Shown: one piece after another, positions 1 through 7,902 of the stretch
How positions within the stretch are numbered: position 1 is the first letter of the stretch
Layout of the letters: every line of letters begins with the position of its first letter
NCBI GenBank assembly: GCA_030691865.1
Contig: JAUYDL010000054.1
Location: 1-56,203, forward strand
DNA from: Candidatus Omnitrophota bacterium
GTDB taxonomy: Bacteria; Omnitrophota; Gorgyraeia; Gygaellales; Profunditerraquicolaceae
Length of the DNA stretch: 56,203 bases
Direction: 5' to 3'
The notes under the pieces: generated by a model
Database searches by the model: none
The model's input: the letters and a program-made list of their open reading frames with translations, nothing else
Told to the model about the DNA's origin: nothing
Translations under genes and position numbers: made by a program

Positions 1-450
1 TTCACTTATCTTACCGGTGGGGTAACTGGTAATGCTACTAGAAATGAAGGTTGGGATCCGATGTTCTATAGCCAAAAACTAAATAACATCGTCTATGCCA
101 TTCTGCCTTTCAGCAATATGAAAGTATTAAATCTGAAAGCTAGCATGAAACCAGTAGAAGACGTTACTCTTTCTGCAGTATATGGTTATTATGATGTTGC
201 CCATAGACAAAATGCAGGAACAGTTATAACAAGTCCGAGTACCTATGATTACGGTTCTACCAGTACTTACAATAACTCATATACTGGTGAAAATCATCTT
301 GGAGATGCTTTGGATTTAACTGCTACTTATGACTACACTGAAGACGTGCAGTTTGCTTTAACCGGTGGTATGTTTAAGCCCGGAGATGGTTTGTCAACTA
401 ATTACGCTACTGCAACTCAGGTAATTGGTTCAATGAAAGTTATATTCTAA
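1..450 (+). CDS. Outer-membrane beta-barrel protein, C-terminal part (5' truncated by window)
   Basis: The frame is open from base 1, so the gene begins before the window; at least 149 residues are visible. The sequence alternates polar and aromatic residues as in beta strands and ends in Phe (terminal MKVIF), the usual C-terminal signature of barrel proteins recognised by the BAM machinery. The segment NEGWDPMFYSQKLNN and the strand-rich tail recall the alginate-export/porin type of barrel, but this is a family-level impression. A strong terminator follows 24 bases after the stop, so it ends its transcription unit. Substrate cannot be read from this fragment. Confidence 0.75.
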   Translation, partial: FTYLTGGVTGNATRNEGWDPMFYSQKLNNIVYAILPFSNMKVLNLKASMKPVEDVTLSAVYGYYDVAHRQNAGTVITSPSTYDYGSTSTYNNSYTGENHLGDALDLTATYDYTEDVQFALTGGMFKPGDGLSTNYATATQVIGSMKVIF

Positions 451-473
451 TACAGCTTATGTAGAAACACTCT

Positions 474-508
474 AAAACCCTCGGAGGAGAAATCCTCCGA
501 GGGTTTTT
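474..508 (+). terminator. Rho-independent terminator after the barrel gene
   Basis: A 15-base-pair perfect stem (474-488 with 493-507) closes on a GAAA tetraloop at 489-492 and runs into a T tract (504-509). It sits between the barrel gene and the promoter of the next operon, cleanly separating the two units. Confidence 0.95.
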
Positions 509-527
509 TATTGCTTAATAATTTGTA

Positions 528-555
528 TTGACATACTACTTGGTGATGTTAAAAT
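528..555 (+). promoter_or_regulatory. Sigma70-type promoter of the envelope lipoprotein operon
   Basis: TTGACA (528-533) and TAAAAT (550-555) are separated by 16 bases, placing the start of transcription near 562, about 30 bases before the first gene of the lipoprotein operon. Consensus match only; no experimental support. Confidence 0.6.
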
Positions 556-591
556 AATTCATTAATATTTTGGGAGATCATTATTAAAGTT

Positions 592-2043
592 ATGCCTTTT
601 AAAATAATTAAATTAACCGCTATTGTTTTTGCTATATCTTTAATTACCTTTCCTGTTTTTGCCGCACAAAGCAATAATCCCAATCCCGAAGAACCAAAAT
701 ACAGCCCAAAAAATCTGCAAGATAAAGACGCGATGCAGGCAGAAATGGATTTTTATGCCGGCAATGACCATGAGGCTGAGCTAATCTTTACGGGTCTAAT
801 AGCAAAAAAAGACCATGATATCGCGTTGTGGAACAATCAATTGGGTTCTTTATATTTGACGCAGGGCAAGTTTAAAGAAGCCAAAGACGCATTTATGGAG
901 GCCTATGTTTTAATGAATGATATTGCTGCCTTTAAAAACCTGGAATTAAACTCGGTGGGGCTAATTAGCTCTGAGATGACCAAAGGATATAAAGGCGATC
1001 CTTATGAGAAGGTGTTTAACTCTTTTTATGTCGGAATACTGCTTTATGCGGATAACGACCTGGAAAACGCGTTGGCGGCTTTTAAAAATGGTATTCTGTG
1101 CGATTCTGATGTTACAGGCAAACTTTATAAAAGCGATGTGGCATTAATGTATTTAATGGCCACGCGCCTGGAGTTACTGCAAAAAAATCAATCTATGGCC
1201 GATGATTTTTTTAAACAGGCCACTGAAGCCTTTTATCTTTCCCATCCCGATAATCGACTGTTGGTTTCTCAAAAACAGGGCTTATTAGATGATTTAGATA
1301 AAAAACAAAAAGAGCTGCTGGAGAAAGAAACTAAGGCAAATATTAAGCTAGAGCAAGTAATTAACACCCTCAAGGCTGAGATTGGCAAACTTGAGGCGGA
1401 TATTAAATTAGCCGGGGACAAGATAGAAGAAAATAACCGTAAGATCGCTATTAATAATTTAAAAGATTTCATTAATCCTGATAATAATACCTTAATCTGC
1501 GTTGAGACCGGCAGGGGCCCCCTTAAATATCAAATCGGCACCTATGGGGAAAAAACAATTTTTACTATCAAGCCGTACCCAGCTGTGGGTTTTAGCGTTA
1601 CAATTGATAATTTTACGCAAATTAAAGCGGAGAGCTTTCTTAAACATAATGATGTTTTTTATCAAGCCTCTACCCGCGGCGGAAGAGTTATGGATAGCAT
1701 GTTAAAAGGCAAGGCGGAATTTAAACAAACTACCGCGGATGTTTCAAACGTGCTTTCTACTATGTCACAGGCTTATGATCCTTATGGGGTATTTTCTCTT
1801 CTGAGCTTCGCTACAGGGGCAGTTAGTAATGCCACTAATCCTTATGCTGACGCTCGGCATTGGAGCCTGCTGCCTGCGGAGTTGCAAATAATTTCTTTGC
1901 GTTTGGCCCCCGGAACGCATCAGTTACAGATTAACGCCTATGATTCTACGGGCAAAACAATTGAAAGCTCCAAGATAAATGTCCAAATTACGAATAACTC
2001 TAACAATGTCATTTTTAAACGTTTTCGTGGAGTAGAATCTTAA
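592..2043 (+). CDS. COG3014-like periplasmic TPR/coiled-coil protein
   Basis: 483 residues. A signal peptide (about 1-24, cleavage after FPVFA) is followed by TPR-like helical repeats (about 45-190; note ALWNNQLGSLYLTQGKF), an acidic/basic coiled coil (about 225-290) and a beta-rich C-terminal half. The segment TKGYKGDPYEKVFNSFYVGI resembles the signature of the COG3014 family, which in gammaproteobacteria lies next to lpoB and ycfL, exactly as here. The role is unknown in the family; context suggests it serves the peptidoglycan synthase activator module. Only a distant GGGAG (572-576) is seen before the ATG. The next gene starts 1 base after its stop. Confidence 0.7.
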   Translation: MPFKIIKLTAIVFAISLITFPVFAAQSNNPNPEEPKYSPKNLQDKDAMQAEMDFYAGNDHEAELIFTGLIAKKDHDIALWNNQLGSLYLTQGKFKEAKDAFMEAYVLMNDIAAFKNLELNSVGLISSEMTKGYKGDPYEKVFNSFYVGILLYADNDLENALAAFKNGILCDSDVTGKLYKSDVALMYLMATRLELLQKNQSMADDFFKQATEAFYLSHPDNRLLVSQKQGLLDDLDKKQKELLEKETKANIKLEQVINTLKAEIGKLEADIKLAGDKIEENNRKIAINNLKDFINPDNNTLICVETGRGPLKYQIGTYGEKTIFTIKPYPAVGFSVTIDNFTQIKAESFLKHNDVFYQASTRGGRVMDSMLKGKAEFKQTTADVSNVLSTMSQAYDPYGVFSLLSFATGAVSNATNPYADARHWSLLPAELQIISLRLAPGTHQLQINAYDSTGKTIESSKINVQITNNSNNVIFKRFRGVES

Positions 2044-2044
2044 A

Positions 2045-2611
2045 ATGAAAAATTTACTTTTTATAATATTTTTGACATTTTCGCTTTCTGGATGTGTTAG
2101 TGTAAATCCTTATGTTTTAACCAAAGGGCAAACTTCGCTTGATTTAACCAATAATCGCGGGGTGGCCTTGTTTACTTTAAAAGCGGATAATTCGGGAGGC
2201 GGGCGCCTTTTTTTATCAAGTTTTATGGCGCGTGAAGTTAATCAGTATAAACTTTATAATACTTTAGGAGTATTTTCTCTACCGCTCGGCTCAGAAAACT
2301 ATTCTGCGACTGATAATTTATATTTTTGTTCAGTAGTCCTAAGCAGCGGAATCTACCGTCTTGATTCGTTTAATGGAATGGTTAATCCATTTTTTGCTAT
2401 GCCAGCCGCGCTTAAAATTGGTAAGATTTTTGATATTTATCCTAATAAAATAAACTATCTTGGCCGTTTAAATTTTAGTAACTTAGATACTAAGTCAGTT
2501 TTTACATCCTTAAGCAAGATAGAGGATACCTCTGAGCAAGATATATTAAAATTTAAAGAAATCTTTCCGATATTAAAAGATAGGCAAATTAGCAAGGATT
2601 CATTTTATTAG
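2045..2611 (+). CDS. Unrecognised lipoprotein
   Basis: 188 residues with a clear lipobox (SLSGC, Cys17), so it is predicted to be lipid-anchored to the inner or outer membrane. After the anchor the chain is beta-rich (SLDLTNNRGVALFTLKAD, then YFCSVVLSSGIYRLDSF), followed by a short charged helical tail. I do not recognise a family. It lies between the COG3014-like gene (1 base away) and the LpoB-like gene (12 bases away), so it very probably belongs to the same envelope module. Confidence 0.7.
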   Translation: MKNLLFIIFLTFSLSGCVSVNPYVLTKGQTSLDLTNNRGVALFTLKADNSGGGRLFLSSFMAREVNQYKLYNTLGVFSLPLGSENYSATDNLYFCSVVLSSGIYRLDSFNGMVNPFFAMPAALKIGKIFDIYPNKINYLGRLNFSNLDTKSVFTSLSKIEDTSEQDILKFKEIFPILKDRQISKDSFY

Positions 2612-2623
2612 AGAGGAGTAGTA

Positions 2624-3214
2624 ATGAAAAATCTCATATTTATTTGTATGTTTTGTTTATGTTTAGCTGGATGCGCTACAGTAGAAACTTCTTATACTAA
2701 GACTGTGCCTTTAGATGAGGATGATGGGCTGGGAGGAACAGGAATAGAAGCCACAGATATCCGTACTGTTTCCAGGAAAATGGCAGAATCAATTTTGAAC
2801 GTCCCGCAAATAATGAATGCCCAGGGGTCGCCAATAATCGCGCTGCTTCCAGTAAAAAATTCAACACGTTTTATAATTAATAAGGATATCTTTACTAAAA
2901 AAATCCGCATTCAGCTTAACCAGAACGCTCAGGGTAAAATGACATTTCTTGCCCGTGACCGCATTGATGATATTTTAAAAGAAAGGCAGTCTAAGCGTGA
3001 TGGATTAGTCGGTTCAAGCAAGAGCGGGGATTTAAAGGGAGTGGATTTTTATTTGACCGGCGAGTTGATGGGGTTAAGTAAGGCCAACCAGGGAGACAGG
3101 TCAGATTATATCTCGATGTCCTTTCAGCTGATTGACGCGGAGACATCAGAAATTATTTGGGAAAATGAATACGAAGTTAAACGCGTGGGTACATCCGGGG
3201 TTGTTTATCAATAA
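2624..3214 (+). CDS. lpoB: LpoB-like lipoprotein, activator of a penicillin-binding protein
   Basis: 196 residues. Lipobox LCLAGC with Cys17. The body matches LpoB in length and pattern: a conserved start (MAESILNVPQI), the strand PIIALLPVKNSTRFIIN, the segment FLARDRIDDILKERQ and the end strands YISMSFQLIDAETSEIIWENEYEVKR. In Escherichia coli LpoB is an outer-membrane lipoprotein that reaches through the periplasm to stimulate PBP1b. Here it follows a COG3014-like gene and precedes a YcfL-like gene, the arrangement known from gammaproteobacteria. A good Shine-Dalgarno (GAGAGGAG) precedes the ATG. No PBP gene is in the window, so the partner is unknown. Confidence 0.8.
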   Translation: MKNLIFICMFCLCLAGCATVETSYTKTVPLDEDDGLGGTGIEATDIRTVSRKMAESILNVPQIMNAQGSPIIALLPVKNSTRFIINKDIFTKKIRIQLNQNAQGKMTFLARDRIDDILKERQSKRDGLVGSSKSGDLKGVDFYLTGELMGLSKANQGDRSDYISMSFQLIDAETSEIIWENEYEVKRVGTSGVVYQ

Positions 3215-3224
3215 TACTTATCAA

Positions 3225-3261
3225 GACACCCGGCGCTGATTGGAATTGCGCCGGTGTTGTC
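3225..3261. repeat. R2 repeat, copy a (GC-rich hairpin)
   Basis: Inverted repeat GACACCCGGCGC (3225-3236) with GCGCCGGTGTTGTC (3248-3261) around a short AT-rich loop. The same architecture recurs at 3693, 24573, 38706, 42102, 43254 and 46225. It lies between the LpoB-like and YcfL-like genes, 11 bases after a stop codon. Confidence 0.85.
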
Positions 3262-3285
3262 CTAGTGGACAAGGAGATAACTAAT

Positions 3286-3693
3286 ATGCGTAAAAAAATA
3301 TTATTTTTGTTTTTAGCGGTTATGCTTGCCGGTTGCGCGGGGGTTCCGGCTAAGGGAATTAAGCCGATAAAAGAGTCTCAACTTTATGAAGAAACGGAGA
3401 CCTTTGTCTATCTGAGCAAGGGAATGAATAAGCGGCTTCTCTTGTCAGATCAGTTAGTATCGGCAACTGAAGATGGGCGGCTGGTGGTAAAGGCTAAATT
3501 ATTTAATAAGTTATCTGAAAATTTGCGAGTGCAGTTTCAAACTATATTTAAAGATAAAGACGGCTATCCTACCGGGGACCAAACGAATTGGGAGCTGGTG
3601 GTTATTCCGCACAATGCCTATTATTATTATGAGGTTAAGGCAATGAATACTCAGGCGGCCAAGTATGTTACGCGTTGCCGCTATGCTGAATAG
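3286..3693 (+). CDS. ycfL: YcfL-like (DUF1425) lipoprotein
   Basis: 135 residues from this start. I chose the ATG at 3286 because AAGGAG lies 9 bases upstream and the N-terminus is then a standard lipoprotein signal ending VMLAGC (Cys17); a longer frame from 3265 would put seven charged residues before it. The rest is a single small beta-sandwich-like domain with LVVKAKLFNKLSENLRVQFQTIFKDKDG, as in the DUF1425/YcfL family that accompanies LpoB. Its function is not established. The stop codon touches repeat R2 copy b. Confidence 0.75.
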   Translation: MRKKILFLFLAVMLAGCAGVPAKGIKPIKESQLYEETETFVYLSKGMNKRLLLSDQLVSATEDGRLVVKAKLFNKLSENLRVQFQTIFKDKDGYPTGDQTNWELVVIPHNAYYYYEVKAMNTQAAKYVTRCRYAE

Positions 3694-3778
3694 ACACCCC
3701 GCGCTAAGTAGGCACCCGGCGCTTATTAGAATTGCGCCGGTATCCGCCACGTGGCGGAGAATTGCGCGGGTGTTGTCT
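3693..3778. repeat. R2 repeat, copy b (nested hairpins)
   Basis: Three nested inverted repeats: an outer pair GACACCCCGCGC / GCGCGGGTGTTGTC (3693-3704 with 3765-3778), a middle pair GGCACCCGGCGC / GCGCCGGTATCC (3711 onward), and a central palindrome CCGCCACGTGGCGG (3744-3757). The same three-level design is seen at 42102-42183. The outer arm starts on the last base of the upstream stop codon. Confidence 0.85.
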
Positions 3779-3800
3779 AGGTAAACAAGGAGAGGTGGTT

Positions 3801-5426
3801 ATGATTATAAAAATTTTTATTTTTTTGTTAAGTTTTAGTTTTTTGGCCTTAAATAGTTTTAATGCCTTCGCGCAAGATCAGGCAAAGAAAATCTATACTT
3901 ACGAACAAAGCAGTATTAGTGGCAATGTCATTGAAAAAGACTTAAAAATTAAAGCCGCGGTTTTTGTATCAGAAAATAACTTAAAATTTAAAGATAGCCT
4001 GTTTAATCCTCCAGTTGATGAGCTTTTAGAAACAAAAATAATTTCTGTTGATAAGGCTGATATTAAGATCGATAACAGTCAGAAACCGCCGCAAAAAAAA
4101 GCAGACGCACAGTTAATTACCGGACTCCTGACCAATGCTTTGCGTGAAAGCGGAAAATTCGCTATTATTGAACGGCAGGATATTAATGCTATTTTACGGG
4201 AGGCGGAGTTTAGTAATTCTAAATGGGTTAATTCTGAACAGGCAAATAAAATAGGTAATATTTATGGGGTTAAATATATTGTCATTGCAAATTTACTTAA
4301 GAGCGAGGCAGGAGAAAGAGTTGCTGCCAACAATTACGTTTTAGCTTTGCGCCTGTGCGAAGTGGAAACCGGGAATATATCCGCTACAGGACAGGGTGAT
4401 GGCATAACAATAAAGGATGTTGTTGTCAATGCCGTGAAAAACTTTTCTTCCAAGATTAACAGCCAGCCCTGGATTACGCGTATTATTAAGATGGAAGAAG
4501 GTTTTGTGTATCTTGGCGCAGGTAGCGATGAGGGGTTAAAAAACAAGGATGTATTGGAAGTTTACAAGGTAAAAAACAAGATTATTGATCCGGTAACTGG
4601 CAAAGTTTTAGGCACAGATAAGGCCAAAGTAGGCAGCCTTGAGATTGTTGAAATTTTAAGCTCTGATTTGTCAAAAGCCAAGGTTTTGGAGTCTTCAGAA
4701 CCGATTACCGCGGATTTTATCGTACAAGCAGGCATTACGAGTAAAGCCGGAAACGATCTAATGTCAAGATGGAAGAATATTTATGGTGAGACCTCTTCGG
4801 ATAAGCCTAAAACTGAAGTATCTGAGAGTTCCGTTTCTGCTTCTGATAGTTCTGCGACAAATATGAGTATGTCAATTGAAGGGTTAGTGCAAATTGCCAG
4901 TCCCTCAATAGTTATGATTACTACTGTCAGTAACAGTGGCGGTGCTTTGGGCAGCGGTTTTCTTATCAGTTCCGATGGAACCATTGTTACCAATTACCAT
5001 GTTATTAAGGGTGCGGAAGGCTTGGGCGTAAAATTTGCGCAGGATAAAGAGTTAATTACCAATGTAAGCGTAATAAAGACTGATGCTGTGCGCGATATAG
5101 CTTTGATTAAAGTTAATACACCGGTAAATGCTACTCCTTTGCCTCTGGGTGATTCGGAACAAATAGCTGTAGGCGAGCGCGTGGTTGCTATTGGTAATCC
5201 AAAAGGGCTGGCGAACACAGTATCGGATGGATTAATCAGCGCGGTGCGCGATTCCGGCGGCGTAAAGCAAATTCAGATTAGCGTTCCTATTTCGCACGGC
5301 TCAAGCGGAGGAGCATTAATCAATATGCGCGGTGAAGTCATTGGAATTACTTCATCCGGTTATGATGAGGCGCAAAATTTAAATTTTGCTATACCTATAA
5401 ATTACGTTAAAGAGTATCTGCAATAG
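3801..5426 (+). CDS. CsgG-like domain fused to a trypsin-like (HtrA-type) serine protease
   Basis: 541 residues. The ATG at 3801 is preferred: AAGGAGAGG lies just upstream and a normal signal peptide (about 1-23) follows, while the longer frame is repeat-derived. Order: CsgG/FlgT-like region (about 95-200, with LLTNALRESGKFAIIERQDI and a VKYIVIANL strand), a small beta module (about 230-300), a Ser-rich linker (about 325-355), then an HtrA-type protease domain (about 361-541). The triad is complete: His400 in TNYHVI, Asp432 in RDIALIKV and Ser502 in HGSSGGAL. No PDZ domain follows. Probably a periplasmic or membrane-associated protease whose CsgG half docks it to the lipoprotein module encoded upstream. 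The fusion is unusual. Confidence 0.8.
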   Translation: MIIKIFIFLLSFSFLALNSFNAFAQDQAKKIYTYEQSSISGNVIEKDLKIKAAVFVSENNLKFKDSLFNPPVDELLETKIISVDKADIKIDNSQKPPQKKADAQLITGLLTNALRESGKFAIIERQDINAILREAEFSNSKWVNSEQANKIGNIYGVKYIVIANLLKSEAGERVAANNYVLALRLCEVETGNISATGQGDGITIKDVVVNAVKNFSSKINSQPWITRIIKMEEGFVYLGAGSDEGLKNKDVLEVYKVKNKIIDPVTGKVLGTDKAKVGSLEIVEILSSDLSKAKVLESSEPITADFIVQAGITSKAGNDLMSRWKNIYGETSSDKPKTEVSESSVSASDSSATNMSMSIEGLVQIASPSIVMITTVSNSGGALGSGFLISSDGTIVTNYHVIKGAEGLGVKFAQDKELITNVSVIKTDAVRDIALIKVNTPVNATPLPLGDSEQIAVGERVVAIGNPKGLANTVSDGLISAVRDSGGVKQIQISVPISHGSSGGALINMRGEVIGITSSGYDEAQNLNFAIPINYVKEYLQ

Positions 5427-5435
5427 GATTTGTAT

Positions 5436-5542
5436 TAACATCATCCTGAGGCACATTCGCTTCGCTCAGTGTAAACTCCGCTGAAGGATCTCGTTTTTAG
5501 ATTCTTCGTTTCGCCCTTCGGGCTCCACTCAGAATGACGCAT
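5436..5542. repeat. Interspersed repeat, inverted pair of CATCCTGAG/CTCAGAATGA type
   Basis: A left arm ATCATCCTGAG with a GCTTCGCTCAGTG segment and a right arm ending GGGCTCCACTCAGAATGACG face each other. Internal GAAGGATCTCG and AGATTCTTCG segments also mirror each other. Elements with this wording are common between genes in many uncultured bacteria. Single copy here. It fills the gap between the protease gene and the GH57 gene, so any GH57 promoter must lie in it. Confidence 0.6.
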
Positions 5543-5559
5543 TCTAATTACTTTTATTT

Positions 5560-7104
5560 ATGCTAAATCTTGCCATTATCTACCATATGCACCAGCCGTA
5601 TTACAAGAACCTCATCACTGGGGAGAGTGTCCTTCCCTGGGTAAGGCTGCATGGGGTCAAAGATTATCTGGATATGGTGCTCATCCTAGAGAAATTCCCC
5701 AAAATGAAGCTGACTTTCAATGTCGTGCCGTCATTATTCGAACAAATTGAAGATTATAATAACACCGGGCTAAAGGATAAATACCTGCAGCTATCTAGAA
5801 AACCAGCTGAGCAGCTAACCAAAACCGATAAAGAATTTATCCTGCAGAATTTCTTCTCTATCAATAAGGATAAGGTCATTGCTTTTTCTCCGCGCTACTA
5901 CCAGCTGTATTTTAAGAAACAATCCGGCCAGGAATTTAATCTCGCCGATTACCTTGACCTGCAGGTCTGCTTTAATCTTTACTGGATTGATCCGTCTTTT
6001 AGGAAGAATATCCCGGAATTAAAGAAGGTAGTGGACAAAGAAAGATTTTTTACTGAGGAGGATAAACAAATCGTTTTAAGCCAGCAGCTGGAAATTTTAA
6101 AAGGAATAATTCCGGCCTATAAACTAGCGCAAAATAATCAACAGGTTGAAATCAGCGTAACGCCTTACTATCATCCGATCTTACCCTTACTTTATGATAC
6201 CAATATCGCCAAAAAGGCAAATAAAAAAACTGTCCTACCTAAAGAAGGGTTTAATTATCCCCTGGATGCCAAATATCAGATTGATAGCGCAATAGAATTT
6301 TATAAGCAAAGATTTAATAATGCGCCACTGGGCATGTGGCCATCTGAAGAGGGGGTAAGCGAACATATCTTGCCTTATATTATTGAATCCGGAATAAAAT
6401 GGATTGTCACTGATGAAGCAATTTTATTTAAATCTTTAAAACTAAAAAAACGCGACACCAAACTACTTTACCAGCCGCACCTCTTAAAAAGAAAAGAGGG
6501 CCAGCTGAATATTGTTTTTCGCGATCGCAATCTTTCAGACTTGATTAGCTTTGTTTACCATAAGATGAAAGAGGTGGATGCGGTAAATAATTTTATGACG
6601 CACTTAGAAAATATCAACAAAACCTTTAAGGGTAAAGATATTTTAGTCACCATTGCCTTAGATGGAGAGAACGCCTGGGAGTTTTATCGCAATGACGGAC
6701 ATGATTTTCTGGAATTATTCTATCAGCGCATTAGTCAGTCAGATTTTGTAAAAACTACTACGGTAAGTGAGTATTTAAAACTTAACCCGGCCAAATCAGA
6801 AATAAAACGTTTGAGCGCAGGCTCCTGGATTTACGGACAATTCGGAAAATGGATTGGTAACTGCCATAAAGTAAAAGCCTGGGAATGGCTGGCGCAGGCG
6901 CGCAAAGCAATTGGCGAAACTAAAAACCCTCCTGACTTGGCCTGGAAACAAATGTACATTTTAGAGGGCAGTGATTGGTTCTGGTGGGCAGGGGAAGACC
7001 CGGATGGTTCATTTGACCGCTTGTTTAGACTGCATTTAACTAACTTTTATCAGCTAATTAAACAAGAGCCTCCGGCATATCTTGCTAAGCCCTTAACCCC
7101 CTAG
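5560..7104 (+). CDS. Glycoside hydrolase family 57 (alpha-glucan active)
   Basis: 514 residues. All five GH57 signature regions are present: HMHQPY (9-14); TPYYHPILPLL (201-211); GMWPSEEGVSEHI (258-270), whose Glu263 is the expected nucleophile; LDGENAWEFY (367-376), with Asp368 as acid/base; and GSDWFWWAGEDPDG near the C-terminus. This set matches the COG1449 branch, usually around 700 residues with a DUF3536 tail; here the tail is absent and the protein is compact. It would hydrolyse or transfer alpha-1,4-glucan in the cytoplasm (no signal peptide). No Shine-Dalgarno is visible before the ATG. It precedes the glycogen-binding ParA operon, so glycogen is a reasonable substrate. Confidence 0.88.
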   Translation: MLNLAIIYHMHQPYYKNLITGESVLPWVRLHGVKDYLDMVLILEKFPKMKLTFNVVPSLFEQIEDYNNTGLKDKYLQLSRKPAEQLTKTDKEFILQNFFSINKDKVIAFSPRYYQLYFKKQSGQEFNLADYLDLQVCFNLYWIDPSFRKNIPELKKVVDKERFFTEEDKQIVLSQQLEILKGIIPAYKLAQNNQQVEISVTPYYHPILPLLYDTNIAKKANKKTVLPKEGFNYPLDAKYQIDSAIEFYKQRFNNAPLGMWPSEEGVSEHILPYIIESGIKWIVTDEAILFKSLKLKKRDTKLLYQPHLLKRKEGQLNIVFRDRNLSDLISFVYHKMKEVDAVNNFMTHLENINKTFKGKDILVTIALDGENAWEFYRNDGHDFLELFYQRISQSDFVKTTTVSEYLKLNPAKSEIKRLSAGSWIYGQFGKWIGNCHKVKAWEWLAQARKAIGETKNPPDLAWKQMYILEGSDWFWWAGEDPDGSFDRLFRLHLTNFYQLIKQEPPAYLAKPLTP

Positions 7105-7207
7105 CATCGTTGCCAAGACACAACCTCTTGTATCTGGTCGCTGTGATGACACAAACTATGGTATTTTGTCATTGCCAGGCCCCAAAAACTTCAGGCCTCT
7201 TAAACCC

Positions 7208-7236
7208 TTGACATCGATAGGGTTTTATGCTATATA
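7208..7236 (+). promoter_or_regulatory. Promoter of the ParA-CBM48 operon (extended -10)
   Basis: TTGACA (7208-7213) is followed after 17 bases by TATATA (7231-7236), which is preceded by TGC, an extended -10. An overlapping TATAAT lies at 7233-7238. It drives the jelly-roll/ParA/DUF4870 genes separately from GH57. The stretch 7105-7207 holds no gene; it contains weak inverted repeats (AGGCC...GGCCT near 7175-7200). Confidence 0.75.
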
Positions 7237-7316
7237 ATATTCAGTTGAGACCTGTAACTTTTTAATAGGTAAGACAGGTTAATAAATAAGAATTATGCAA
7301 CAGCAGAAGGTACGTA

Positions 7317-7889
7317 GTGAATAAGAAAGAAATTTACGAGCATCTGGCGAATATTTATCTGGATGCCTCTTTTAAATCTTCAAAGAAAAGAAGCAAAATA
7401 AGATCTTATCCTCAAGCGGTGCAAGGCCTGATGCTCGTTGGCGCCATACTGGTTTTAGGATTAGGCAGCTTTGCTACTTATTCCCATCTCCATAACCGTA
7501 ATCAACCCGGACAGATTGCCTTATTTTTATATCAGGATACGGTAAAAATTAATTTTAATTTTGACGCGGCCACAAAAGAAATTTTTTTCTTAAACCTCAA
7601 ACAGTTAAATTTGTCCAACTATAAAACTTTGGCTTTTACGGTAAGGAAAACTAACCCTAAAGATATAATTTCATTGCGCGTAGAGTTTACTAACCGCTTT
7701 AACGAAAGATCCGAAATTTACATCAAAGATATCTCCAATAAATGGATCGACCATAAAATAAATCTGAGCCGTTTCGGCCGGATGGAATACTGGACCCAAA
7801 TGAAAGAATTAGCTTTTAGTATTGAGAAGTGGAATGCCAGGGAGAAATCAGGAATTGTTTATCTGGATAATATAAGAATTTTAAAATAG
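7317..7889 (+). CDS. Membrane-anchored protein with a C-terminal jelly-roll (CBM11/CIA30-like) domain
   Basis: 190 residues with a GTG start; GAAGG lies 9 bases upstream. The N-terminus (1-33) is short and basic, probably cytoplasmic, followed by one transmembrane segment (about 35-56) and a beta-sandwich domain (about 66-190). The domain has the pattern of a carbohydrate-binding jelly roll: NLSNYKTLAFTVRK, then SLRVEFTNRF, ISNKWIDHKINLS, and a closing GIVYLDNIRIL. The basic cytoplasmic tail could contact the ATPase encoded 13 bases downstream, while the sandwich faces the periplasm if positive-inside holds. I do not recognise a named family. Confidence 0.7.
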   Translation: MNKKEIYEHLANIYLDASFKSSKKRSKIRSYPQAVQGLMLVGAILVLGLGSFATYSHLHNRNQPGQIALFLYQDTVKINFNFDAATKEIFFLNLKQLNLSNYKTLAFTVRKTNPKDIISLRVEFTNRFNERSEIYIKDISNKWIDHKINLSRFGRMEYWTQMKELAFSIEKWNAREKSGIVYLDNIRILK

Positions 7890-7902
7890 GAGGAGAACCT
7901 AA

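Noticed and set aside
3732-3800. Upstream extension of the CsgG-protease gene
   Set aside because: The extra 23 residues come from R2 repeat DNA; the ATG at 3801 has the ribosome site and begins a signal peptide.
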